The notes below the pieces were generated by a model. It was not told the origin of the DNA and made no database searches. It saw only the letters and a list, made by a program, of their open reading frames with translations. Shown here piece by piece: positions 35,412 to 44,251 of a DNA stretch of 64,000 bases (within the stretch, counting starts at the first letter, position 1; the number at the start of each line of letters is the position of its first letter). Source of the stretch: Nitrospira sp. (GTDB lineage: Bacteria; Nitrospirota; Nitrospiria; Nitrospirales; Nitrospiraceae); assembly GCA_024760525.1 (NCBI GenBank), contig CP060499.1:2935501-2999500 (forward strand), written 5' to 3'. A program made the position numbers and the translations under genes.

Positions 35412-37358
35412 CTACAGAGTCCGGCTATCGATCCAGGTTACCTGACCGGTCCGACGGTTCACTTCCTGATACATATGCGCGGTGCCACCTCGGCCATCAC
35501 CTCCACCACCGTCCCAAAGACAGACAAACTGAACCTTGTCTATGCCATAGGAAAGGGCGGTATAGAGGAGCCAGAGATTACAGCGTTCGTAAGGATCAGC
35601 ATCTTTCGGAGGAGGGCCAAGACTTTCCGGAGTTGAGCGAACAGCCGCCGTGAGCGTGGCTTTGGCCTTGTAATATCGCTCGCGCCACGATTCGTCGTGG
35701 CAGACCACCGACTTCTGGACAAAAGTCGGTTCGTCGAACGGCTGGAGCCACTGAACCTTGACCCCTCGCTGCTGGCACACCTCGGTAAACAACAAATCTC
35801 CGCCGCAGGCGCCCTGCGTGAGAGCAAGATCTTCGGGACCGGCTCCGAGTCTCTGCAAAACCTCAGCAATCTTCTGAGCCGCAACCGGTTCTTTGGAGGC
35901 AGGAAATCGAGGCGGTTGCCGTCCCGGCTTATCGATCATGTGTCCGCTGAAGAGAAACACCTGTCGGGGCACAAACGGCGGAGTCGCGCGCCGAATCTCG
36001 ATATCGACGATTGCCAGCGCTGCCGCCGTCTCCTCGGGCCTGAACTCGAGATCGCGCAATAGTTCAAGCGTCTGCCGCGATGAGTCAAGCGCGAACCAGT
36101 CGCGGTTGGCTGCGGCCACCGCGGTACGATACTCACGGACCACTGCATCCTTGGGATTAACCAGCACGCACAGTTCGGCGTAGCTGGCACGCGCCCAATA
36201 ATCCTTCGCGTCTCGTTCTTGAGCCGTAAGGCTTGCCCACAGCACGCCGCCAATCAGATTGTCGATCACCGTTCGGTTCGGTTGTCCGCCGAGATGCTCG
36301 AGCAGCAGATGCAGCGTCAGCGAATTGATCCCCGAGTAAAAGTGGGAGGGATCGGCAATGAACGCTTTGTGATACGGCTCGATGGCTTGTTCGAGGCTCG
36401 CCTGCTCGGCAGCCGCCGCGGCACGCATCTGTGCGGGAGTGCTGTCGGGCCTACGCCAACGCTGGACCCAGTTGTCCTTCTCCACTCGCCCCGCCAACGC
36501 CCAAACTTCGGAATCAGAGGGGTAATTCTCCCTGAGTTGACGCGTGCACTCCCGTGCCTCTTCATAGCGACCGAGTCGTCCCAGGCACACGGCTTTCTTC
36601 TCGCGGCTTGGCTTGTCCTCGGCATCGAGCTTCAGCGCCGACTCGAACTGCTCCAGCGCGAAATCGAACTGCCGTAGTTTGACCAGGCTGTTTCCGGCAG
36701 CGCGGCGTGATTCTATCCACAGCGCCTGCGTCGGCGTTTCGTCGGCAAGCACCAGGATGTCGCCGACGTGGTTTCTCTGACGCGCCACTTCCATCCGGCT
36801 CTTCCACGCCTCATAGGCCACGCTGAACTCGTTGCGCTTGGCGAGCAGGAGATCTCGCCACTGAGGCTCTTGCAAGTGATCAAGCAGGGAATACACCGGG
36901 CTGACTTTGCGTCCCTGCCACGATTCCATCGTGGCCCTTACCATATTGGCCAATTTCGCTCTCTCTAACTCCAGGGCTGCCGGGTCCGGTCCACGGTCCT
37001 TGACGGAGTAGCGCAGTTTGCGATCGGTATACAGGTCAAATGCCGTCGGCACTTGTCCGCCGCTGATCAGCACGACACCGCGTGCCCGCAGCGCATGCCT
37101 CACACCGAGCTCGTACCAGACATTGGGATTGTCGATCGTCAGATCAGCAACAACGAGGTCCGCAATGAGTAACTCCTGGAACATATCGGGCAAAATCCCT
37201 CCGGCGCGCTGCTCTTCATCTGCCCGGAACACCTCCAGACCCGCCGACTCCAGCGCCGGCTTGATCAGTTCGGCATAGACGCGATTGAAATCAATGTCGT
37301 TGCCTTGGCTGTCCTTCTTCACACTGAACGGCATCGCGACAAATGCATGAGGTTTCAT
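35412..37358 (-). CDS. TIR/deoxyribosyltransferase-like, TPR/TRAFs-binding, SLOG-like protein
   Basis: 648 residues from ATG 37358 (AGAGGAA site). Residues 1-110 resemble TIR or nucleoside-deoxyribosyltransferase domains: HAFVAMPF (4-11), GLEVFRADEE, then ADLVVADLTIDNPNVWYELG, with Glu83 at the position of the catalytic acid in both families. Residues about 190-440 are helical repeats like the DUF4071/MAP3K TRAFs-binding region (ALEQFESALKLDAEDKPSRE). Residues about 465-620 look SLOG-like: FLFSGHMIDKPGR and a Gly-rich loop TQGACGGD (514-521), a nucleotide-ligand binding pattern. It may sense or hydrolyse a nucleotide such as NAD+. It is 17 bases after the SLATT-type gene, a known pairing of domains. 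Confidence 0.75.
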   Translation of the reverse strand: MKPHAFVAMPFSVKKDSQGNDIDFNRVYAELIKPALESAGLEVFRADEEQRAGGILPDMFQELLIADLVVADLTIDNPNVWYELGVRHALRARGVVLISGGQVPTAFDLYTDRKLRYSVKDRGPDPAALELERAKLANMVRATMESWQGRKVSPVYSLLDHLQEPQWRDLLLAKRNEFSVAYEAWKSRMEVARQRNHVGDILVLADETPTQALWIESRRAAGNSLVKLRQFDFALEQFESALKLDAEDKPSREKKAVCLGRLGRYEEARECTRQLRENYPSDSEVWALAGRVEKDNWVQRWRRPDSTPAQMRAAAAAEQASLEQAIEPYHKAFIADPSHFYSGINSLTLHLLLEHLGGQPNRTVIDNLIGGVLWASLTAQERDAKDYWARASYAELCVLVNPKDAVVREYRTAVAAANRDWFALDSSRQTLELLRDLEFRPEETAAALAIVDIEIRRATPPFVPRQVFLFSGHMIDKPGRQPPRFPASKEPVAAQKIAEVLQRLGAGPEDLALTQGACGGDLLFTEVCQQRGVKVQWLQPFDEPTFVQKSVVCHDESWRERYYKAKATLTAAVRSTPESLGPPPKDADPYERCNLWLLYTALSYGIDKVQFVCLWDGGGGDGRGGTAHMYQEVNRRTGQVTWIDSRTL

Positions 37359-37375
37359 ACACGTTCCTCTTCTGA

Positions 37376-37939
37376 TCAATCCGTCTTACTGCGTCCCACC
37401 ACGGAAGGGCCACTCTCGTCCTTCTCTTTTCTTTCTTTCACCACCCGCGTCAGATAAGTCTCGACCTCCTCACGACTGAGCTCCTCGACTCGCGCGGCGA
37501 ATCCCGGATAGGCCTGAACATGGCTCAGGTTCACGTAGGGTCCACTGAGCTGGAAGAACTGCCAGCCTTCGCTCTTGAGCGATTCCACCGTGCGCCGATA
37601 GTGGCGCCAGCGTTCACCGTAGTGAAAGAACTCCTCCACGGCGGCACTCAGCGCCACGACCAAACTGACCGCGAACGTGATCATTTTGATGGCACCATCG
37701 GCACCATTGCTGATATTCAGACTGACCAGCGCCGGTACGATGACGCCTCCGATAATCGTCGTGAGCCGCAACGCGTAATACGACCGGACGGAATCCCACG
37801 CCTTGTCCTCCATCCAAATGACTTGTTCCAGCCACCGCGCTCGAAGGAACTGTTTGTTCAGGTCCGGCAACTCCAGCGCCTCAATGAGCTTGTTCATCTC
37901 GGCCCGCATGTGCTCATGGTCTTCCGGCTTCTTGAGCAT
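37376..37939 (-). CDS. SLATT/DUF4231-type 2TM effector protein
   Basis: 187 residues, GAGGT site before the ATG. After a helical segment (RARWLEQVIWMEDKAWDSVRS-like) come two membrane helices (about 57-76 and 84-102), then EEFFHYGERWRHYRRTVESLK, the pattern of SLATT (SMODS and SLOG-associated 2TM effector) and DUF4231 proteins. SLATT proteins are predicted pore-forming effectors triggered by nucleotide-sensing SLOG partners; the next gene encodes a SLOG-like domain. The C-terminus is charged and cytoplasmic. It is the first gene of the minus-strand cluster; no SMODS nucleotidyltransferase is visible. Confidence 0.85.
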   Translation of the reverse strand: MLKKPEDHEHMRAEMNKLIEALELPDLNKQFLRARWLEQVIWMEDKAWDSVRSYYALRLTTIIGGVIVPALVSLNISNGADGAIKMITFAVSLVVALSAAVEEFFHYGERWRHYRRTVESLKSEGWQFFQLSGPYVNLSHVQAYPGFAARVEELSREEVETYLTRVVKERKEKDESGPSVVGRSKTD

Positions 37940-38010
37940 GATTACCTCACGGCAAAGAGTTCAGGCGCTGAACGCGGCGGTTTGAACTCTATACCTAGCG
38001 AATGGAATGA

Positions 38011-38685
38011 TCAACGCGTTTGGACAGAAGGGATAATCTCGTTCCGAGCCCGTCTCACCATCAGAATTCCGTCCCGAATCGTGACCAGTACCGCGCTCAC
38101 ACGCGGATCCGCCGAGACCGTACGGTTCAGCTCCTGAATCGCGGCCGTGGACTCATCCGGCGGCGCCTGCTTCAACACCTCTCCGCTCCACAGCACGTTG
38201 TCGATCAAGATGACGCCGTGTGGAGCAAGCAGCTCAAGCGAGCGCCGGTAGTAATTGAGGTAATTGGCCTTGTCCGCATCGATGAAGATCACGTCGAACG
38301 GGCCGGTCAGTGTACTCATCGTATCAAGGGCCGGGCCCATTCGAATGTTGATCTTGCTTCCAAACGGAGCGTTTGCAATATGGCGCCGGGCCAATGCCGC
38401 GGACTTTTCGTCGATCTCGCACGTAAGAACAGCTCCATCAGGCGGGAGGGCTTCCGCAAAACACAACGCGCTGTAGCCCGTGAACATCCCGATCTCGAGT
38501 ATCTGTTTTGCGCCTACCAGCTGCGTCATGATTTTCAGAAATGCCCCTTCCAGCGGGCCGACCAGCATCTGGGGATACGCCATCGTTCGATGGGTTTCTT
38601 CACGGAGGGCCCGACAAACAGAAGACTCCGGAATGGAATGCGCTTCGGCATACGCTTCGATCTCGGACGGAACAAGTTTGTTCAT
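38011..38685 (-). CDS. Class I SAM-dependent O-methyltransferase
   Basis: 224 residues from ATG 38685 (AAAGG site); longer frames lack homology. Matches the caffeoyl-CoA O-methyltransferase-like group: LVGAKQILEIGMFTGYSALCFAEALP (SAM-binding motif I), VLTCEIDEKSA (motif II), FDVIFIDADKANYLNYY (motif III with the metal-ligand acids) and LIDNVLWSG. These enzymes methylate catechols or similar hydroxyls with Mg2+. It lies 71 bases upstream of the SLATT gene on the same strand, so co-transcription is possible though a functional link is not evident. Confidence 0.92.
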   Translation of the reverse strand: MNKLVPSEIEAYAEAHSIPESSVCRALREETHRTMAYPQMLVGPLEGAFLKIMTQLVGAKQILEIGMFTGYSALCFAEALPPDGAVLTCEIDEKSAALARRHIANAPFGSKINIRMGPALDTMSTLTGPFDVIFIDADKANYLNYYRRSLELLAPHGVILIDNVLWSGEVLKQAPPDESTAAIQELNRTVSADPRVSAVLVTIRDGILMVRRARNEIIPSVQTR

Positions 38686-38792
38686 CAGAATGCCTTTCGA
38701 TCGTTTGAAAAAGATTGCTGTGCTGCGTACACTGCGAAGGTCCGCGCCAGCGGATTCGGATATTAACATAGTGAAACGAGAAGGAGGCCGGA

Positions 38793-40325
38793 TTGAAGAC
38801 CCTCGCCACGCTAGAACCTCTCACGACCAGACTCCTGGAAATTCAGCGTATCAACAGCGCTGCGTCGGTCCTTTCATGGGATCAGGAAACGTACATGCCT
38901 GCCGGTGGAGGCGAAGCGAGGGCTGAGCAGATCGCGGTGCTTCAGGGTTTGGCCCATCAGAAGCTCGTCTCCTCGGAGGTTCAGGACCTCCTGTCACAAT
39001 GGGTGGATCCTGCGACCGGCCAGGCAGCCGACCAGGCCGGTGAAATCTGGGATGAGCCGTCGCGGTCGCTGTTGCGGGAGATATGGCGGGATTTTAGCCG
39101 TGCGAAGAAACTGCCGTCTGATTTCGTCGTGACACTGAGCCGCGAATGTTCCCTCGCGCAGCAAGTATGGGTCGAGGCGAAAGAACAAAACAAATTTTCT
39201 CTGTTCCTCCGGAATCTCCGGACCGTGCTCCAGCTCAAACGCGAAGAAGCGCACTATCTGGGCTATCAGGAGTCACCCTATGACGCGCTCTTGGACGTCT
39301 ATGAACCGGGTGCGACCATTGCCGGCCTCCGGCCGGTGTTTGCTGCGCTCAAATCCCGTCTGGTGCCGTTGCTGAAACAAATCACTCAGAGCCGGGTTCA
39401 CATTGATGACAATATCCTGAATCACTCCTACGATCAGGATCGGCAGCTGGAGTTCGGCCGATTGGTCCTGATCGCGATGGGGTATGACTTCAAGCGGGGT
39501 CGATTGGATCTCTCGGCACATCCCTTCACCACCTCATTCCATCCGACCGACGTACGTGTGACGACCCGCGTGCATGAACATGAATTGCAATCCTGCCTTT
39601 TCAGTTGTATCCACGAGGGTGGCCACGGGCTATACGATCAGGGCCTGGATCAACAGTACTTCGGCACGCCGCTGGGCGATTCGGTTTCCCTCGGCATCCA
39701 TGAGAGCCAATCCCGTCTCTGGGAAAATTGCGTGGGGCGCTCCCGCCCCTTCTGGCGCTTTTTTTATCCGATTCTGCAGCAAACCTTTCACCAGCAGCTG
39801 CGCGGCATCGATGTCGACCGGTTCTATGCCGCGATCAATCGTGTGAAGCCGTCGTTGATTCGTGTGGAAGCCGATGAGCTGACCTACAATCTGCACATCA
39901 TGCTGCGGTTCGAGATCGAGAAAGACCTCGTGGAAGACAAGACTCAACCGGACGATTTACCGGATATCTGGAACGACAAGATGAAAGAATACCTGGGCAT
40001 CGTCCCGCCTTCCGAGGCCGAAGGGGTGTTGCAAGATGTGCACTGGTCGTTCGGCGCCTTCGGGTATTTTCCGACCTATACCCTCGGGAACCTCTATGCC
40101 GTACAGTTCTTTGATCAGGCCAAGCTGGAAATGCCCCATTTGGAGGATGAGATTGCGGCGGGGCGATTGATGATGTTGCGCCGATGGCTCGAGCAGAAGA
40201 TCCACCGTTGGGGCCGCATGTTCACGCCGGAACATCTTGCCGAACGGGTGACCGGTTCCACGGTGAGTCCTGAGCCTTTCCTGAAGTATGTGGAACAGAA
40301 GTACGGCGAACTCTACCAACTGTGA
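38793..40325 (+). CDS. M32 carboxypeptidase (Taq family)
   Basis: 510-residue zinc metallocarboxypeptidase. The start is TTG 38793, with AAGGAGG seven bases before it. The metal site HEGGH (in FSCIHEGGHGLYDQG) and the downstream Glu in LGIHESQSRLWEN, plus DVRVTTRVHEHE and the C-terminal FGYFPTYTLGNLYAVQ, are family hallmarks. It removes C-terminal residues from peptides in the cytoplasm. It is divergent from the methyltransferase and its stop overlaps the convergent Panacea-like gene by 13 bases. Confidence 0.95.
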   Translation: MKTLATLEPLTTRLLEIQRINSAASVLSWDQETYMPAGGGEARAEQIAVLQGLAHQKLVSSEVQDLLSQWVDPATGQAADQAGEIWDEPSRSLLREIWRDFSRAKKLPSDFVVTLSRECSLAQQVWVEAKEQNKFSLFLRNLRTVLQLKREEAHYLGYQESPYDALLDVYEPGATIAGLRPVFAALKSRLVPLLKQITQSRVHIDDNILNHSYDQDRQLEFGRLVLIAMGYDFKRGRLDLSAHPFTTSFHPTDVRVTTRVHEHELQSCLFSCIHEGGHGLYDQGLDQQYFGTPLGDSVSLGIHESQSRLWENCVGRSRPFWRFFYPILQQTFHQQLRGIDVDRFYAAINRVKPSLIRVEADELTYNLHIMLRFEIEKDLVEDKTQPDDLPDIWNDKMKEYLGIVPPSEAEGVLQDVHWSFGAFGYFPTYTLGNLYAVQFFDQAKLEMPHLEDEIAAGRLMMLRRWLEQKIHRWGRMFTPEHLAERVTGSTVSPEPFLKYVEQKYGELYQL

Positions 40326-40909
40326 GTGTCTACCGCCGGCCGGCTATCGTATCCCAGCGCAACATTCAGCTTGGACAGGCTCGCCAGGGTCAAGGTAAAT
40401 TCAGCCTGCACGTCGATCCGATGGGGTACCAGCAGAGTCGTATGGAAGACAATGTCTCGAATGGGGATCTTGAATTCCGGGTCCTGCGGCGTGCTGAGCT
40501 GGACCAACTCCACGGAGTTCGTCATCGTGCTGCTATCTTGAGGGCCATATGTGGCCACAACAGCATCGATAATTTCTTTCGCCTTCTCGTTGGCCTCTAT
40601 CCCTTCGATCCCCTTCAACAGCAAGGGAATCGCCTCTTCTTTGGCTTGATCCGACACGATGAAGTTTTCGACCCTTCCTTTCCTACGAAGGGAAGTCAGG
40701 TCGTTATCGAGATCTTTGCTGAAGGCTCCATAGGCAAACCGAAAGAATTCAAAGTGGAATGCACGCACGCCCTTGGCAAAGGTTTGGAGCTCGCAGAGAA
40801 AGCAGAGTTGCTGCAACTTCACATCACTCAGCTGGCCATGAGGCTCCGCTAGCCGCAGGACGTACAGCAACAGCGCCCGGTCGACGGTAATCTGATTGGG
40901 TGTTCTCAA
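40313..40909 (-). CDS. Panacea/SocA-like protein
   Basis: 198 residues when started at TTG 40909, which has GGTGGAG six bases before it; the upstream open frame runs antisense through fur and is rejected. ITVDRALLLYVLRLAEPHG, LQQLCFLCELQTFAKG and FEFFRFAYGAFSKDLDNDL resemble the Panacea/SocA (DUF4065) antitoxin and YwgA-like fold, including the F-x-(K/R)-x-x-YG-x(2)-S-type motif. No toxin gene is adjacent. It may be an orphan antitoxin or a proteolytic-adaptor-like protein. The call is tentative. Confidence 0.6.
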   Translation of the reverse strand: MRTPNQITVDRALLLYVLRLAEPHGQLSDVKLQQLCFLCELQTFAKGVRAFHFEFFRFAYGAFSKDLDNDLTSLRRKGRVENFIVSDQAKEEAIPLLLKGIEGIEANEKAKEIIDAVVATYGPQDSSTMTNSVELVQLSTPQDPEFKIPIRDIVFHTTLLVPHRIDVQAEFTLTLASLSKLNVALGYDSRPAVDTHSW

Positions 40910-40927
40910 CGTCGCTCCACCAATGAG

Positions 40928-40969
40928 TTTGACGGCTTTACTATAGACAGCCGGAGAGCAGCCGTCAAA
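40928..40969. repeat. Inverted repeat upstream of the Panacea-like gene
   Basis: TTTGACGGCT (40928-40937) and AGCCGTCAAA (40960-40969) are perfect 10-base arms around a 22-base loop. The element lies just upstream of the proposed TTG on the minus strand and in the leader region of fur on the plus strand, so it could act as an operator or RNA structure for either. Confidence 0.5.
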
Positions 40970-41059
40970 GGCAGCTGAACTCCTGGATAGATTCGTATGA
41001 AACACTCTTGACCGGCTGCTCCATTTCGTCTTTAATCCCGGTCTAGGAGGCGGAGTCTC

Positions 41060-41497
41060 ATGGCGATGTCCAAACATACCAAAGAAATGGGAGTACTGAA
41101 GGACCATCTGGGGAAACACCAACTCAAGTTTACTCGGCAGCGTGAACTGATCCTGGATGCGTTTCTCAAGCAGGAGCACATCACGGCCGAGGAGATGTAC
41201 CACCAGCTGGCACGAAAAGATCCGCACCTGGGTTTGGCAACGATTTACCGCACACTCAACCTGTTTTGCGAGGCCGGTCTGGCCCAGGCCCGGCACTTTG
41301 GCACCCAGACTCAGTACGACAATATCTCTCATAAGGGCCACCACGACCATCTCATATGCACCGGCTGCGGCAAGATCGTGGAATTCGAGAACTGCGACAT
41401 TGAGCGCTTACAGGAAGAGGTGGCATCGCGTAACGGCTTTACCATCCAAACTCACCGCCTGGAACTCTATGGTCTCTGTTCCCGCTGCCGTCATTGA
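41060..41497 (+). CDS. fur: Ferric uptake regulator family protein
   Basis: 145 residues after GGAGGCGGAG. Winged-helix DNA-binding half (LKFTRQRELILDAFLKQEHITAEE, then GLATIYRTLNLF) and a metal-binding dimerisation half with HKGHHDHLICTGCGKIVEFE and C-terminal LCSRCRH (two CxxC zinc-site pairs). The sequence fits Fur better than PerR or Zur because the downstream genes are ferric transport genes; metal specificity is not provable from sequence. It is the likely repressor at the Fur-box candidates 53821 and 59359. Confidence 0.9.
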   Translation: MAMSKHTKEMGVLKDHLGKHQLKFTRQRELILDAFLKQEHITAEEMYHQLARKDPHLGLATIYRTLNLFCEAGLAQARHFGTQTQYDNISHKGHHDHLICTGCGKIVEFENCDIERLQEEVASRNGFTIQTHRLELYGLCSRCRH

Positions 41498-41577
41498 TCC
41501 CCACCTCTTTTTTCTGGTATTTGTTTGAGGCGGCTTATTCATTTCAACCTGCCTCCCTCTGGAAATAAGGATCATTC

Positions 41578-42645
41578 ATGTCTCGATGGCCCAGACAATG
41601 CTCTCGTACGATCGGCGTTCCTGTACGCCTCGACTTTGCCGGTCTGGTTGCGGCATGCCTTCTGGCGGTCTTATGGCTTCCAATTCCCCCTAACGTCTCC
41701 GCCGCCGATAAGCTGATCGTCTATTCCGGACGATCGGAACGCTTGATCAAGCCGGTCCTGGATGCATTCACGGCCAAGACCGGCATTCAGGTCGACTTGC
41801 TGTCATCCGGCACGACCGAGTTGGTGAATCGGTTAAAGGCGGAAGGCGGCCGGAGTCCAGCCGATGTGTTTATCAGTAATGATGCCGGGAGTCTGGAGAT
41901 GGCACGCACCGCCGGACTCCTTCGTCCCCTGAGCATGCCGGAGGTCGAACAGGCGATTCCCCCTCAATTTCGCGCGGCGGACAACAGCTGGATCGGCTTG
42001 TCGGGTCGGTTTTGGATCATCGTGTGCAACACCACGATGGTGACGCCTGACCAAATCACATCATTGCTGGACTTGGCCGATCCTCGGTGGAAGGACAAAA
42101 TTGCCATTCCGAACGCCGGCAGCGAATACTTGCAAGCAGGCGTCTCGGTCATACGCGCCAGTTTGGGCGACGATCAAACTAAGAAGTTTCTCGAGGGGCT
42201 CCGGAATAATGCCGGAACTCACGTCTACCAGAAGAGCTCGCAAATCGTCGAGGCGGTTGCGAAAGGTCAGGTCTCGGTGGGCGTGGTGAACCATTACTAT
42301 GTCTATCGACATCTCGCCGTTCAACCGACTGCACCACTTGGTGTGATGATGCCCGATCAACAAGCAGGCGGGATGGGGGCCATCATGAACGTGGCAGGGA
42401 TCGGCATCCTCAAACACACTTCCCGCTTCGACACCGCCAAGCTGCTGGTGGAGTTTCTTGTCGCGGAGGTTGGTCAAAAGATGTTCGCCGATCTCGACAA
42501 AGAATACCCGCTCCATCCTGAGGTCAAGGCCGATTCGTCGCTGGTCGAACGGAAAAGCTTCCGGACGGCCTCGGTGCCGTTGACTAAACTCGCCGAACTG
42601 CGGGAGCCTACGCTTCTACTCATCGAGCAAGTGGGGATGCGGTAG
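41578..42645 (+). CDS. fbpA: Ferric iron ABC transporter substrate-binding protein
   Basis: 355 residues with a Sec signal (VAACLLAVLWLPIPPNVSAAD). KLIVYSGRSERLIKPVLDAF and LLSSGTTELVNRLKAEG are FbpA/FutA-like, and GVVNHYYVYRHL carries the twin tyrosines that bind Fe3+ in this family. It is the periplasmic receptor for the following permease and ATPase genes. AAGGATC precedes the ATG. I see no clear Fur box in the 80-base gap after fur. Confidence 0.9.
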   Translation: MSRWPRQCSRTIGVPVRLDFAGLVAACLLAVLWLPIPPNVSAADKLIVYSGRSERLIKPVLDAFTAKTGIQVDLLSSGTTELVNRLKAEGGRSPADVFISNDAGSLEMARTAGLLRPLSMPEVEQAIPPQFRAADNSWIGLSGRFWIIVCNTTMVTPDQITSLLDLADPRWKDKIAIPNAGSEYLQAGVSVIRASLGDDQTKKFLEGLRNNAGTHVYQKSSQIVEAVAKGQVSVGVVNHYYVYRHLAVQPTAPLGVMMPDQQAGGMGAIMNVAGIGILKHTSRFDTAKLLVEFLVAEVGQKMFADLDKEYPLHPEVKADSSLVERKSFRTASVPLTKLAELREPTLLLIEQVGMR

Positions 42646-42661
42646 ATCGCCGCGTAGATTT

Positions 42662-44245
42662 GTGACTGCCGTACGCCGATCATCTGTCTCACCTCTGCAA
42701 CTCGCAGTACTGGCGAGTACCGCGCTGATTCTTTTACCGTTGGGCTATGTCACCGCCCTGGCCTTGTCGGCCGACTCGACGGTCTGGCACCGTCTCTGGA
42801 CAACTCGTGTCCCCGAACTGCTGCTCAATACGGTCTCCCTGGCGGGCGCCGTGGCCTTGCTCGCGCTCGTGCTCGGCGTATCGACCGCCTGGATGGTCAC
42901 ACGATTCGAGTTCCCAGGCCGGCGTCTCTGGGAAGTCGCCCTCGTGCTTCCTCTGGCGATGCCGACCTATGTCCTGGCCTATGTGTACAACTACCTCTTG
43001 GGTTACGGCGGTCCCGTGGAACATCTCTGGCAAATGGTCACAGGTCCGCAATCGAGAATCCTCTCTCCTCAAAGTTTTTGGGGAGTCACCATCGTCATGA
43101 CGCTCGATACGTTTCCATTCGTCTACCTGCTCACACGCAGCGCGCTCTTGAGCTTCAACGTCTCGTTTGAAGAAGTGGCTCGGACGTGCGGCGCATCCCA
43201 GCTGCGCACCATGCTCCATGTGACCCTGCCGTTGTTACGCCCCTCGATTGTGGCCGGCGTCGCACTCGTCGTACTCTATGTCGTTTCGGACTTCGGCGCC
43301 GTCTCCCTGCTGCGCTATCAAACATTGACCTACGCCGTCTTCCAGCAAATGACCGGGCGTTCGGACAATCAAGCGGCGAGCATCCTGAGCATCTTGCTGG
43401 TCGTGCTAGCGCTGCTGTTTTTGTTGACCGAACGCTGGTTTCGCCGTCGGAGTCGGTTTTACCAGACAACAGGGCGGTATCGAGCGCCTCAACGAATCCA
43501 GTGTGAATGGTGGCACGCGACGGCGCTGACGGCCTGTCTTGCGACCGTCACCGGTTTGGCCTTTGGGATCCCTGCCTATCTGTTGATGATGTGGAGTCTG
43601 TCCTCGGAAGCCCAGGCGATGCTCGATGCTCGTTTCTTCGGCTTTATTTGGAACAGCGCTCTGCTGTCCAGTCTAGCCGCGGCGGCTGCCGTGCTGGTTG
43701 GACTGCCGCTCGCGTATCTCGCCAGCCGGAAACCGACCTGGCTCAATCTCGGTTGTTTGCAGGCGGCCTATGCCGGCTATGTTCTGCCTGGACCAGTCGC
43801 GGCGCTTGCAGTACTGGTGCTGTTTTTAAACGTCATGCCGTTCTTGTATGGTACCGTGATCGTGTTGATCGTCGCGTATGTGCTGCATTTCTTGCCTGTC
43901 GGCCTCCAATCGCTCGAGCCGTCGATCCAACAGATCACCCCCAACCTCGAAGAAGTTGCCCGTACCTTAGGATTCGGAGTCCGTGAAACTTGGCGACGTG
44001 TCACGCTGCCGCTGATCCGTAACGGGGTGATTGTGGCATGGGTCCTCATTTTTCTGCAGACGATGAAGGAGCTTCCTGCGACGTTGTTGCTGAGGCCTGT
44101 GGGGTTCGACACATTGGCCATCCGTGTCTGGCTGGAGGCAAGCGAGGAGTACTATCAACTGGCGGCTCCATCCGCGCTGTTGATTGTGCTCGTCGGCCTT
44201 CCGGCACTGGCCCTCCTGCTATCGCGCGATTGGCGGGCCGCGTAG
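42662..44245 (+). CDS. fbpB: Iron ABC transporter permease, fused two-domain type
   Basis: 527 residues from a GTG start, about 12 membrane helices in two homologous halves, each with an ABC permease EAA-type loop (EEVARTCGASQLRTMLHVTLPLLRP-like and EEVARTLGFGVRETWRRVTLPLI-like). This is the FbpB/SfuB/ThiP architecture. With the flanking genes it gives an FbpABC-type importer that brings Fe3+ from the periplasm to the cytosol. The start is 16 bases after fbpA. Confidence 0.92.
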   Translation: MTAVRRSSVSPLQLAVLASTALILLPLGYVTALALSADSTVWHRLWTTRVPELLLNTVSLAGAVALLALVLGVSTAWMVTRFEFPGRRLWEVALVLPLAMPTYVLAYVYNYLLGYGGPVEHLWQMVTGPQSRILSPQSFWGVTIVMTLDTFPFVYLLTRSALLSFNVSFEEVARTCGASQLRTMLHVTLPLLRPSIVAGVALVVLYVVSDFGAVSLLRYQTLTYAVFQQMTGRSDNQAASILSILLVVLALLFLLTERWFRRRSRFYQTTGRYRAPQRIQCEWWHATALTACLATVTGLAFGIPAYLLMMWSLSSEAQAMLDARFFGFIWNSALLSSLAAAAAVLVGLPLAYLASRKPTWLNLGCLQAAYAGYVLPGPVAALAVLVLFLNVMPFLYGTVIVLIVAYVLHFLPVGLQSLEPSIQQITPNLEEVARTLGFGVRETWRRVTLPLIRNGVIVAWVLIFLQTMKELPATLLLRPVGFDTLAIRVWLEASEEYYQLAAPSALLIVLVGLPALALLLSRDWRAA

Positions 44246-44251
44246 AGCACG

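Noticed and set aside
40910..41350. Upstream extension of the Panacea-like frame across fur on the opposite strand
   Set aside because: The frame is open by chance antisense to a well-supported fur gene, and the peptide there has no homology; the TTG at 40909 with a ribosome site is better.
41498..41577. Fur box between fur and fbpA
   Set aside because: Only short AT-rich fragments; no 7-1-7 or 6-1-6 match of useful quality.
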